64,000 bases of DNA from Candidatus Delongbacteria bacterium (GTDB lineage: Bacteria; CAIWAD01). The notes below the pieces were generated by a model. It saw only the letters and a list, made by a program, of their open reading frames with translations, did no database searches and was not told where the DNA came from. A program made the position numbers and the translations under genes. The stretch is from contig JBAYTZ010000004.1 of assembly GCA_041675285.1 (NCBI GenBank), forward strand, positions 186,001-250,000. The letters are read 5' to 3'. Position 1 is the first letter of the stretch. Every line of letters begins with the position of its first letter. This document shows, one piece after another, positions 15,886 through 24,354 of this stretch.

Positions 15886-16619
15886 GCGCGCGCCTGCCGG
15901 CTTCCTTGTTCTGGCGCTCCCTGCTGATCCAGGGCGCCTGGAACTATCAGGGCATGCAGCACCTGGGCTACCTGTGGGCCTTGTTGCCCATCGTGCGCCG
16001 GCTGCCGGAGGACGAGCGCCGCGCGGCCCTGCAGCGGGCCACCGAGTTCTACAACGCCCATCCTTACCTTTGCGGCTACCTGCTGGGAGCCGCCTCGACC
16101 CTGGAGACGGAGGGACAGGGTCCCGCCCTCTCGCGCCTCAAGCGGGCGGGGTTGACGCCGCTGGGCGTCACAGGAGACCGGCTGTTCTGGGCCGGGTTGA
16201 AGCCCCTGAGCGGCGTCCTGGGCATGTTGGGTTTCCTGGTCCTGGTGATTTCCCCGCCGGTCGCGGACGACCGGCACTGGCTGACGGCCATGGGAGTGGC
16301 CGCGGCCGCCACCGTCGGCTACAACGTGATCCACGTCCATTGGCGGCGCAAGGCCCTGCGAGACGGCCGGCGCCTGGGGTTGGGGCTGGCCGGCGCGCTG
16401 CGCGAGCTGGCGCACCTGCCGCTGCTGGCGGCGACGGGCGTGGCGCTGGGGCTGATCTCGGGCCTGACCCTGCCCCTGCTGGCGGCCATGGGGGCGGGCG
16501 GCAAGCCCCTGGGCGTCCTGGCCCTGCTGGCCACCGCCGTGCTGAGCTGGCAGCTGCCGGCCCGCAGTTGGGCCCTGCCCGTGCTGCTGGCCGCCGTGTT
16601 CCTGTTCCAATCACTGTGA
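15882..16619 (+). CDS. PTS mannose/fructose/sorbose family, EIID subunit
   Basis: 245 residues from a GTG at 15882 overlapping the EIIC stop. The N-terminal signature is typical of EIID: SLLIQGAWNYQGMQHLGYL, then EFYNAHPYLCGYLLGA with the conserved FFNTHP-like core. The C-terminal half has four hydrophobic segments. EIID pairs with EIIC in the inner membrane. The HPr gene follows 19 nt downstream. Confidence 0.9.
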   Translation: MSARLPASLFWRSLLIQGAWNYQGMQHLGYLWALLPIVRRLPEDERRAALQRATEFYNAHPYLCGYLLGAASTLETEGQGPALSRLKRAGLTPLGVTGDRLFWAGLKPLSGVLGMLGFLVLVISPPVADDRHWLTAMGVAAAATVGYNVIHVHWRRKALRDGRRLGLGLAGALRELAHLPLLAATGVALGLISGLTLPLLAAMGAGGKPLGVLALLATAVLSWQLPARSWALPVLLAAVFLFQSL

Positions 16620-16638
16620 GACAGATCGGAAGGATCTT

Positions 16639-16902
16639 GTGACCATCGCCCTGCAAGTGCGCAACGAGCTGGGAATCCACGCCCGGCCAGCCCAGCACAT
16701 CGTCAAGATCGCCTCGCGACACAAGGCCGAGTTCTTCATCGAGAAGGACGGCAACCGCGTCAACGGCAAATCCATCATGGGCGTGCTGATGCTGGCCGCC
16801 GAGCAGGGCTCCACCGTGACCCTCACTGCGGACGGCGAGGGCGCCGAGGAGTTGCTGCGCGAGATCCAGGCCCTGTTCGACGCCCTCTTCTACGAGCAAT
16901 AG
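16639..16902 (+). CDS. ptsH: Phosphocarrier protein HPr
   Basis: 87 residues from a GTG at 16639. The active-site His14 lies in LGIHARPAQ, and Ser45 in NGKSIMGVLML matches the regulatory serine that HPr kinase modifies in many bacteria. It carries phosphate from enzyme I to the EII components. Length and both motifs fit the family. No HPr kinase gene is in the window. Confidence 0.95.
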   Translation: MTIALQVRNELGIHARPAQHIVKIASRHKAEFFIEKDGNRVNGKSIMGVLMLAAEQGSTVTLTADGEGAEELLREIQALFDALFYEQ

Positions 16903-16961
16903 CCGGATGGACGGTTCGCGCCGGCCCGCGCCGGGCGGATCCTTGAGGAACGGGGACGGCC

Positions 16962-18746
16962 ATGCGTGAACAACGGATCCAGGGCATCGGTGTCAGCCCC
17001 GGCATCGTAATCGGCGAAGCCCGCGTGCACGCCCGCCGGCGACTCATGGTGCGGCCGCGGGCGCTGGCCGTGGATCAGGTGGACGCCGAGCTGCGGCACT
17101 TCGAGCGGGCGGTGGAGAAGTCGCGGCGCGGGATCCTCCGGGTCTCCACCCAGGTGCGGCGTCGCCTGGGCGCGGACTCGGCCAACATTTTCGAGGCCCA
17201 CCTGCTGATCCTCGAGGATCCCATGCTGACCGGACGGGCCCGGGAGCTGATCAGCAAGGAGAAGCTCAACGCCGACTTCGCCCTGCTGACCGCCATGAGC
17301 GAGATCCAGCGCGCCTTCAGCGACGTCAAAGACGAGTTCTTCCGGCAGCGCCTGGACGACCTGGAGGACGTGGGACGGCGCCTCATCGACCAGATCCAGA
17401 GCGGCCGCAGCCACAAGGCGCGCAGCCAGCCCAGCGGTCCGCACATCCTGGTGGCCGACGACTTGAGCCCCTCCGAGGCCGCCTGCCTGGACACCACCCG
17501 GGTCATCGGGCTGGTCACCGAAAAGGGCAGCCAGACCAGCCACACGGCCATTCTCTGCCGCAGCGTGGGCGTGCCCGCCATCGTGGGCGTGGAGAACGTC
17601 CTGGAGCAGATCAAGCAGGGCGAGGTCTGCATCCTGGACGGCAACTCCGGGCTGATCCTGGTGGAGCCCGATCCTTCCACCATGCTCGAGTACTCGCAGC
17701 TGCGGCGCGTGTTCGCCGGCTTCCAGCTCGAGCTGGACCAGCTCACGCTCGAGTCGGCCACCACGCTGGACGGCCATCGGGTGGAGCTCTCGGCGAACAT
17801 TGAACTGCCCACCGAGCTGGAGCACCTGCCCAAGGTGGGCGCCGACGGCATCGGGCTCTTCCGCAGCGAGTACCTCTTCCTGGCCGCGGAGACCATGCCC
17901 GGCGAGGAGACCCAGTTCCGCGAATACCGCAAGGCGGCCCGCGCCGTGCATCCGCGCCGGGTGATCATCCGCACCTTCGACCTGGGCGGGGACAAGCAGC
18001 CGGGCGGCATGCAGTTCCCCCACGAGGCCAATCCCTTCCTGGGCTGGCGGGCCATCCGCGTCAGCCTGGACCGACCGGCCATGTTCCGCACCCAGCTGCG
18101 GGCCATCCTGCGCGCCTCGGTGGAGGGCAACGTGCAGCTGATGTTCCCCATGGTCAGCGGCGTGGTGGAGCTGCGGCGGGCGCTGGACTTCCTGGAAACG
18201 GTGAAGGCCGAGCTGGACGCGGAGAAGATCCCCTGGAACCGCGAGCTCAAAACGGGCATCATGGTCGAGGTGCCCTCGGCCGTGCTGGTGGCCGACGAAC
18301 TGGCCCGGCTGGTGGACTTCTTTTCCATTGGAACGAACGACCTCACCCAGTATACTCTGGCGGTTGACCGGAACAACCACACCGTCGCCCATCTCTACCG
18401 CAGCCTGCATCCCGCCGTGCTTCGCAGCATTCGTCTGACGGTGGAGGCGGCCCGCCGGGCGGGAATCTGGGTGGGTCTGTGCGGGGAGCTGGCGGGGGAT
18501 CCCGCCGCCCTGATGCTGCTGCTGGGCCTGGGGCTGGACGAATTGTCGGTGAGTCCGGTTCTGTTGCCGGAGATCAAGCTGCTGGTCCGCGCCCTGCGCA
18601 TGGAGGACTGCCGGACCTTCACCGACCGCGTGATGAGCCTGGGCGACGCGGACTCCATCCAGGCCGCGTGCGACGAGGTCCTGCGCGGTCAATTTGGAGA
18701 CTTGCCGCTCTGGCGGCCCGCCGCGCCCCAGGGTGACAACAGCTGA
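16962..18746 (+). CDS. ptsI: Phosphoenolpyruvate-protein phosphotransferase (PTS enzyme I)
   Basis: 594 residues. The N-terminal half holds the HPr-binding and phosphohistidine domains, with active His194 in KGSQTSHTAILCRS. The C-terminal PEP-binding barrel shows GIGLFRSEYLFL, the FDLGGDKQ motif, TGIMVEVPSAV, FFSIGTNDLTQYTLAVDR, and active-site Cys507 in GLCGELAGDP. It moves phosphate from PEP to HPr in the cytoplasm. All catalytic motifs are intact. It follows HPr by 59 nt. The CapA-like gene begins only 4 nt after its stop, so it may be part of the same transcript. Confidence 0.96.
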   Translation: MREQRIQGIGVSPGIVIGEARVHARRRLMVRPRALAVDQVDAELRHFERAVEKSRRGILRVSTQVRRRLGADSANIFEAHLLILEDPMLTGRARELISKEKLNADFALLTAMSEIQRAFSDVKDEFFRQRLDDLEDVGRRLIDQIQSGRSHKARSQPSGPHILVADDLSPSEAACLDTTRVIGLVTEKGSQTSHTAILCRSVGVPAIVGVENVLEQIKQGEVCILDGNSGLILVEPDPSTMLEYSQLRRVFAGFQLELDQLTLESATTLDGHRVELSANIELPTELEHLPKVGADGIGLFRSEYLFLAAETMPGEETQFREYRKAARAVHPRRVIIRTFDLGGDKQPGGMQFPHEANPFLGWRAIRVSLDRPAMFRTQLRAILRASVEGNVQLMFPMVSGVVELRRALDFLETVKAELDAEKIPWNRELKTGIMVEVPSAVLVADELARLVDFFSIGTNDLTQYTLAVDRNNHTVAHLYRSLHPAVLRSIRLTVEAARRAGIWVGLCGELAGDPAALMLLLGLGLDELSVSPVLLPEIKLLVRALRMEDCRTFTDRVMSLGDADSIQAACDEVLRGQFGDLPLWRPAAPQGDNS

Positions 18747-18750
18747 ACCC

Positions 18751-21705
18751 ATGTTCCACTCATCCCTGCTTGTGGCCCTGTGCCTGCTGGGCACGCTGGC
18801 TCCGGCCCTCCGGGCCGCCTGTGTCGCGCCCATCGAACTGGACGCCACCTACACCCAGAACCAGATCCAGCTGAACTGGCGGCCCGTCTGGCCCCAGGCC
18901 GCCTGGACCGTCTCCAGTTCCGAGGATCCCGGCTTCGCGGATTCGCTGGTGCTGGCCACGGTGCAGCTGCCGGCCTGGACCTGGAACCTGCTGCCGGGGG
19001 AGCGCCAGCGCTTCTTCCGCGTGGTGCCCGCCGCCGGCGAGCTGCCCGTGGCCACGGCCATCGAGAGTTTCGAGTGGATGCCCGGCCTGCAGTCCTGGGC
19101 CCAGGAGGATCTGGCGCCCGCGGGCTGGGAGCAGGATCCCAGCCAGTCGGTGGACGGCTCCGCCAGTCTGCACCTCTTCGGCAACACGGTGAAGGCCCAG
19201 GCCCTGGCCGGGGCCGCCCTGAGCCTCGACGAGGTCTGGCGGGTCTCCGCCCGGGTGGTGGGCGTCGCCGACCGGCAGATGGTGGGCGTGGCGGACAGCG
19301 CCAACGTGCTGTGGTACGTGCTGTGGGGATCCCGCGGCGGTTACGACGACACGCCCGGCCAGTCGGGGCAGGAGGAGGTGAGCTGCTATCAGGGCTGGTT
19401 CCCGGAGAACCAGTGGGTGGAGGCCCTGCTGCCCGTGGGCCAGGACTGGGTGGGCAAGTACGGCTATCTGCCGCGCTTGTGTCACGTGGTCTGGGCCAAC
19501 GAGAGCGACGACGACGCCGGCGAGGTCTGGTTCGACGACCTGCGCCGGGTGGATCCCGCCGCCGCCGAGCCGCTGGCCGACGCGCGCTGGGAGTCCCTGG
19601 GCCAGGTGGGGGATTCGCTGCTGGTGCGGCTCTGGAACGCCGCCCACAGCGCGGAACTGAGCGAGAGCTGGAATCTGGGCGACGGGCGCCGGGTGACGGG
19701 GAATTCGCTGGAAGTGCGGCTGGCTGCGACGCGCTCCCACCGGGTGACCCTGCTGAGCGAGGATTCGGCCGGCCGCTGGGACCTGGGCTCGCTGGTGGTG
19801 CCCGGGCCGGCCGCGGAGCGCCGCGTCCGGCTGACCTTCGGCGGCGACGTGATGACCGCCCGGGTCTATGAGAATGCCGGCGGGATCATCGAGACCCAGG
19901 GCGTGGACGCGATCTTCGACAGCCTGCGCGCGGATCTGCAGGGCGCCGACCTGGCCGTCGTGAACCTGGAGTGCCCCTACACCACGGCGGAGACCGAGCA
20001 CCCCACCAAGAGCATCACGTTCAAGAGCCGGCCGGAGAATCTGGTGGGCGTCAAGAACGCCGGCGTGGACGCCGTGAGCCTGGCCAACAACCACGTCTTC
20101 GACTGGATGGAGGCGGGCCTGCAGGAGACCATGGACGGACTGGCGGCCCTGGACCTCCCCGGCACGGGAGCGGGGATGAACAGCACGCGGGCGCGCCGGC
20201 CGGTGGCCCTGTCCGCCAACGGTCTGGCCGTGGGCGTGGCGGGTTTCTGCGACCGGACGGGCAATTACAACAACGCCCAGCCCTTCCTGGAGGCCGGCCT
20301 CTCGCGGCCGGGCTTCGCCATGTGGAGCCGCGGCGACATGCAGACCCTGATTCCCGCCCTGCGGGACCAGGTGGACCTGCTGGTGCTGCAGGTCCACTCG
20401 GGCAACGAGTACTCCACCGAGCCCAGCGGCAGCCTGGCATTTTGGCCGGAGGCCACGGGCGAGGACCGCAGCCGGCTGCCGGCCATGGACGGGCCGGCCC
20501 TGCAGGCGGAGGAAGGCCTGCCGGTGAATCCGGAGCTGCGCGGTCTCTACGCCCGCGAGTTGCTGCCCGACCAGACGGAGCGCGCCCTGCGCCACGAGGC
20601 CGTCGACCTGGGGGCGCGGCTGGTCATCACGCACCATCCGCACATCGTGCAGGGCTTCGAGGCGTATCACGGCGGGTTGATCGCCCACAGCCTGGGCAAC
20701 CTGGTGATGGACCTGAGCTATCAGGAGACCATGCCCAGCGTACTGCTGGAAGTGGAGGACGACGGCCTGGCCCTGCAGGAAGCCTGGTTGAAGCCCGTGT
20801 TCATCGAGGGCTACAAGCCGCGGATCTGCCGCGGGGAGACGGCGGGCCTGCTGCTGGACCACTTCGCGCGCATTTCGCGTCCCTTTGACACCTGGGTGCT
20901 GCGGCAACCCGGCGCCGGGCAGGCCTGGATCGCCCTGGACACCACCAGCCTGGTCTTCGCGGAGCAGAGCTACCAGGGCAGCCTTCCGCTGGAGCTGCGC
21001 GGCGGCTGGTACACCAGTCCGCCCGTGCTGCTGGACGGCGAGGGCGAACTGGCCGGCTTGCTGACCACGGCCGCCGCCACAGGCCTGCAGGTCCGGCTGG
21101 GGCGCAACCAGTGCTGGTGGGGCAACATGGAGGACGAGGGCGCGGGGATCTGGGACATCAATTCCGCGCAGGAGGGCTATGTCGCGGACGTGGTCCGGCG
21201 GGGCGAGCGCTCGTTGCGGTTGGCGGACGCGGGCACCACGGTCTACACGTATTACACGGTGCGCGCGCCGCTGGACCTGGAGTCGGAGTGGAGCCTGTGC
21301 GGCTGGACGCGCAGCCAGAACGCCACCAGCACCAACCTGCAGGCACGCTACTACGCCACCCGCACCTCGGATCTGCTCTCGTCGGTCAACACGGCCAGCG
21401 TGGCCGGGACCCAGGACTGGACGCGGACTTGGCTGGACCTGAGCCCGCCCCAAGAGACGAACTTCTACCAGTTCCGGCTGGCCCTGCAGGCGCCGGCCGC
21501 CGGCGCCACGGCCTGGTTCGACGACGTGACCCTGGTGGAGTGGGACGGCTGGCAGGACCTGGCTGCCCAGCAGACGCTGCCCGTGCGCACGCCCAACGAC
21601 CTACAGTGGGTGCAGGTCCGACTGCCCGCGGCGACGGCCACGCTGCCGTTGCAGTGGACGCGGAAGGTGTGCCAGAATCCCCCGGGGGCGACGGCGGCCC
21701 GCTGA
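18751..21705 (+). CDS. Secreted multidomain protein with CapA-like metallophosphatase domain
   Basis: 984 residues; the ATG at 18751 begins a signal peptide ending near AALRAAC. An N-terminal fibronectin-like and carbohydrate-binding-like region covers about 25-350, with jelly-roll features such as SVDGSASLHLFG. The CapA (poly-gamma-glutamate biosynthesis) domain starts with LTFGGDVMTARVY near residue 360 and includes VVNLECPYT, SLANNHVFDW, and ITHHPHIVQGFE with HSLGNLVMD near 630-650. A second jelly-roll-like region covers about 780-930. The CapA domain has the metal-binding Asp, Asn and His of calcineurin-type phosphoesterases. The native substrate is unknown. No FlgD-like C-terminal domain is seen. 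Confidence 0.88.
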   Translation: MFHSSLLVALCLLGTLAPALRAACVAPIELDATYTQNQIQLNWRPVWPQAAWTVSSSEDPGFADSLVLATVQLPAWTWNLLPGERQRFFRVVPAAGELPVATAIESFEWMPGLQSWAQEDLAPAGWEQDPSQSVDGSASLHLFGNTVKAQALAGAALSLDEVWRVSARVVGVADRQMVGVADSANVLWYVLWGSRGGYDDTPGQSGQEEVSCYQGWFPENQWVEALLPVGQDWVGKYGYLPRLCHVVWANESDDDAGEVWFDDLRRVDPAAAEPLADARWESLGQVGDSLLVRLWNAAHSAELSESWNLGDGRRVTGNSLEVRLAATRSHRVTLLSEDSAGRWDLGSLVVPGPAAERRVRLTFGGDVMTARVYENAGGIIETQGVDAIFDSLRADLQGADLAVVNLECPYTTAETEHPTKSITFKSRPENLVGVKNAGVDAVSLANNHVFDWMEAGLQETMDGLAALDLPGTGAGMNSTRARRPVALSANGLAVGVAGFCDRTGNYNNAQPFLEAGLSRPGFAMWSRGDMQTLIPALRDQVDLLVLQVHSGNEYSTEPSGSLAFWPEATGEDRSRLPAMDGPALQAEEGLPVNPELRGLYARELLPDQTERALRHEAVDLGARLVITHHPHIVQGFEAYHGGLIAHSLGNLVMDLSYQETMPSVLLEVEDDGLALQEAWLKPVFIEGYKPRICRGETAGLLLDHFARISRPFDTWVLRQPGAGQAWIALDTTSLVFAEQSYQGSLPLELRGGWYTSPPVLLDGEGELAGLLTTAAATGLQVRLGRNQCWWGNMEDEGAGIWDINSAQEGYVADVVRRGERSLRLADAGTTVYTYYTVRAPLDLESEWSLCGWTRSQNATSTNLQARYYATRTSDLLSSVNTASVAGTQDWTRTWLDLSPPQETNFYQFRLALQAPAAGATAWFDDVTLVEWDGWQDLAAQQTLPVRTPNDLQWVQVRLPAATATLPLQWTRKVCQNPPGATAAR

Positions 21706-21712
21706 GTGGGGG

Positions 21713-22189
21713 TCAGACCACGCCCTTGAGTCCCAGCATGCGGCGGATGGCGCCGAGCTGACCCACGTGATACACGGCGTGCTCCAGGACGAACATGGCG
21801 CCCTGGGCCTTGTTCTTCATCCCCAGCCGGTTTTCCGGCACAGGTGCCAACCACTCCTCCTGCGTCCGGGCGCGCCAGCGCTCCGCCAGCGCGGCGCGGC
21901 CCGCGGCAAAACTCGCCTGGAGTTCCTCGACGCCGGGCCAGGTGGCGGGATCCTCCGTGCCGGGGGCCCCGAAGTCGAAGGCCTTGTCCAGCTCCTCGCT
22001 GAACACGCGCTCCGCGCCGGCTTCCTGGTTGAGGCTGAGGGCCAGGTGGGCCAGGATCCAGTGGGCGCTGTGCAGACTGTCCCCCGGGCGGGCGGACCAG
22101 TGCTCGGCACCGAAGTCGCGCGTATACATCCGCAGCAGCATGTCCAGCTTGTCCAGCCCGAACAGCAGGGTCTCGACGGGTTCGTTCAT
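21713..22189 (-). CDS. DinB-like four-helix bundle protein
   Basis: 158 residues from the ATG at 22189, preceded by GAGGAAGG. Helical pattern and the conserved histidines fit the DinB/YfiT-like superfamily: HWILAHLALSLNQE in the N-terminal half and EHAVYHVGQLGAIRRMLG at the C-terminus. Members bind a metal through a His triad and often act as thiol or small-molecule transferases; the actual reaction here is unknown. It converges with the CapA-like gene, the stops being 7 nt apart, and is divergent from the NYN-cold-shock gene. Confidence 0.85.
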   Translation of the reverse strand: MNEPVETLLFGLDKLDMLLRMYTRDFGAEHWSARPGDSLHSAHWILAHLALSLNQEAGAERVFSEELDKAFDFGAPGTEDPATWPGVEELQASFAAGRAALAERWRARTQEEWLAPVPENRLGMKNKAQGAMFVLEHAVYHVGQLGAIRRMLGLKGVV

Positions 22190-22339
22190 CCTTCCTCCTC
22201 TTGTGGCTCGCGGGCCCAACTTAGTACCTTCCTTCGCCGTCAAGATACAGGCGCCGCCGCCTGGGCAGGCGCCCAATACATTGTCATCAGCGAGCCCCGC
22301 GGGGCCCTTCATCATCATGGATCAGGTAAGGAGAATCCC

Positions 22340-23365
22340 ATGGCCCGGGTCATGTTGTTCGTGGATGGAACGTGGTTGTACCAGAACATGTCGCGACTGC
22401 TCAACTACACCGAAGACCGCAACTATCAGATCGACTTCCTCAAACTGCCCCACGTGATCCTGTCCGAGTTGAAGGAGCAGTGCCCGGGCACGCAGTTCGA
22501 GTTCATTCGCGGCTACTGCTTCGGTGCCTACCCTGTGAAAGTCGACCCCCAGGACGAGTCCCTCTCGCTGCGGCAGCGTGATTTCTACCTGCGCCTGCGC
22601 GAGGAGTTCTACTTCCACGTGGAAACCTACCCGGTGAACTTCAAGGGCCGGCGCATCCGCCGCAGCGACCGGGACCCCGGCGATCCCTTCCATCCGCGGG
22701 AATCCCAGGGCGCCATCAGCCTGGCGGTCTCCGCCGTGCACCATTGTTACACGGACGCCTGCGACATCTTCATCTTCCTCATCGGGGACCGCGACTACAA
22801 GCCGGCCATCCGGGCCATCCGCCGACTGGGGCGCCGCACGGCCATCGTCAGCATCCAAAACGCCTGCACGCCCGAGTTCTCCACCCCGGAGGACCGCACC
22901 CAGGTGGCGGACTTCGACACCATCTGGATGGACGAAATGGTGTCCTCCATCCAGCTGGTCCGCCAGCCGCACATGCTGGAGTGCCAGGGTCCGGACCACA
23001 CGGGCGATCGCATGACCTGGACCAGCTACTATCCGCGTCCGGGCCAGCGCTTCTTCTGCGACGATTGCCGCTCGCGCTTCGAGGAGCAGCGCGAGAGCCA
23101 GGCCGCCAGCTACGACGACGAACGCGACAAGGCCGTGGAGGCGGGCGAGCTGACCTACGGCCACGTGAAGACGCTGAAACTCGACAAGGGCTTCGGCTTC
23201 ATCACGTCCGACGCAGGCTACGACTACTTCTTCCACTTCTCCGATCTCTCCCAGGGGGTGGAGTACACGGACGAGCTGCTGGGCCAGGCGGTGAGCTTCT
23301 ACATCGTGCGCGAACCCACCGACGACAAGGCCGGCGCGGCCACGGAGATCCGGCTGGAAGCCTGA
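22340..23365 (+). CDS. NYN/PIN-like nuclease domain fused to a cold-shock domain
   Basis: 341 residues from an ATG with AAGGAG upstream. The N-terminal NYN (LabA/DUF88) domain has VMLFVDGTWLYQNM with the first acidic residue, and FIFLIGDRDYKPAIRAIRRL with the GDxDY motif, followed by RTAIVS. After residue 215 a Cys-containing segment (LECQGPDH and FFCDDCRSRF) may bind zinc. The C-terminus (about 273-341) is a cold-shock/OB domain: GHVKTLKLDKGFGFITSD and YFFHFSDL. This combines a metal-dependent RNase fold with an RNA-binding fold in one protein, which suggests RNA processing or decay. A terminator follows. Confidence 0.92.
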   Translation: MARVMLFVDGTWLYQNMSRLLNYTEDRNYQIDFLKLPHVILSELKEQCPGTQFEFIRGYCFGAYPVKVDPQDESLSLRQRDFYLRLREEFYFHVETYPVNFKGRRIRRSDRDPGDPFHPRESQGAISLAVSAVHHCYTDACDIFIFLIGDRDYKPAIRAIRRLGRRTAIVSIQNACTPEFSTPEDRTQVADFDTIWMDEMVSSIQLVRQPHMLECQGPDHTGDRMTWTSYYPRPGQRFFCDDCRSRFEEQRESQAASYDDERDKAVEAGELTYGHVKTLKLDKGFGFITSDAGYDYFFHFSDLSQGVEYTDELLGQAVSFYIVREPTDDKAGAATEIRLEA

Positions 23366-23386
23366 TCCAATCGACAGCCATTACAT

Positions 23387-23418
23387 GGGCCCGTGGCCAT
23401 CCGGTCGCGGGCCCTTGT
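23387..23418 (+). terminator. Rho-independent terminator
   Basis: Stem GGGCCCG (23387-23393) with CGGGCCC (23408-23414), then TTGTTA. It closes the NYN-cold-shock gene. Confidence 0.6.
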
Positions 23419-23503
23419 TACTCCCACCTCCACCTGACAGTTATTTGACACTCGCCGCGGGGTCGCGTCCAACCTTGATCCCCCACAAGTGGAAGGGAAT
23501 CCG

Positions 23504-24352
23504 ATGCGCATCTGGCTGTTGGGATTGACCGGACTGGGCCTGTTGCTGGCCGGCGGCTGCTCGGATTCCAGCGACGGCGGCGGCTCCAGCCTGGCCACGC
23601 TGCGGGGCACCGTGACCCTGCACGGGGACTGGCCCGCGGAGGGCGAGATCCAGGTTTCGCTGTTCTCCACCTGGCACACCGAGATGGCCATCAACATCGC
23701 GCCCCAGGGCCCGCCGGACTTCCACACGGAGGGGCTCTTCAGCCCCGACAGCACGCTGCAGGTCCATCAGGTGGCCTTCGAAATTCCCGATGTCAATCCG
23801 GGCAGCTATCCCAGCCTGGTGGTGGGCTGGCGCAACGGCGGGCAGCTGGGCGTGGACGAACCCGTGCTGGGTCTCTACGGCGCCAACCTGGCCGATGGGG
23901 ACTCGCTGCCCGCGGCCGTCACGCTGCAGGCCGGACAGGAACTGGAACTGAGTTTCGAGGGCTGGCTGGACCGCATCGCGCCCGCCGTGGAGCTGGATCC
24001 CGGCCTGGTGGCGGGCACGGTGGAGTTCGCGGATTCCTGGCCGACGGCCTACGCGCACGTCTACGTCGTGTTCATGAGTTCCTCCGACCCCGCGGCGCCC
24101 TCCAATCCCGGCGCATCGATGCAGGAAGTGAGCGCCGCCAGTCCGGACTTCGAGATCCAGGTGGGATCCCCCGTCACGGGCCACCTGGCCGTCTATGGGT
24201 TCCCCTACGGCGCCGATCCCTGGGCGGCCTTCTACGGCGGCTACGGCTGGGATTGGGATGCCACCCCGCCCGGCTTGACGCCGCTGGTGCTCCAGGAGGG
24301 CGAGAGCGGCCTGGGCGGCCTGGTGCTCACCTGCCGCAACGTCCGGGACTAG
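23504..24352 (+). CDS. Lipoprotein with repeated beta-domains, upstream of TonB receptor
   Basis: 282 residues from the ATG at 23504 (GGAAGGGA upstream; an earlier in-frame ATG at 23489 lacks such a site). The lipobox is LLAGGC, so the mature protein starts CSDSSDGGG. Two similar beta-rich units are seen: LRGTVTLHGDWPAEGEIQV in the first and VAGTVEFADSWPTAYAHVYV in the second, so it may be an internal duplication of a small transthyretin-like domain. No enzyme motif. The TonB receptor gene starts 3 nt after its stop, so the two probably form an outer-membrane uptake pair. Substrate unknown. Confidence 0.82.
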   Translation: MRIWLLGLTGLGLLLAGGCSDSSDGGGSSLATLRGTVTLHGDWPAEGEIQVSLFSTWHTEMAINIAPQGPPDFHTEGLFSPDSTLQVHQVAFEIPDVNPGSYPSLVVGWRNGGQLGVDEPVLGLYGANLADGDSLPAAVTLQAGQELELSFEGWLDRIAPAVELDPGLVAGTVEFADSWPTAYAHVYVVFMSSSDPAAPSNPGASMQEVSAASPDFEIQVGSPVTGHLAVYGFPYGADPWAAFYGGYGWDWDATPPGLTPLVLQEGESGLGGLVLTCRNVRD

Positions 24353-24354
24353 GT

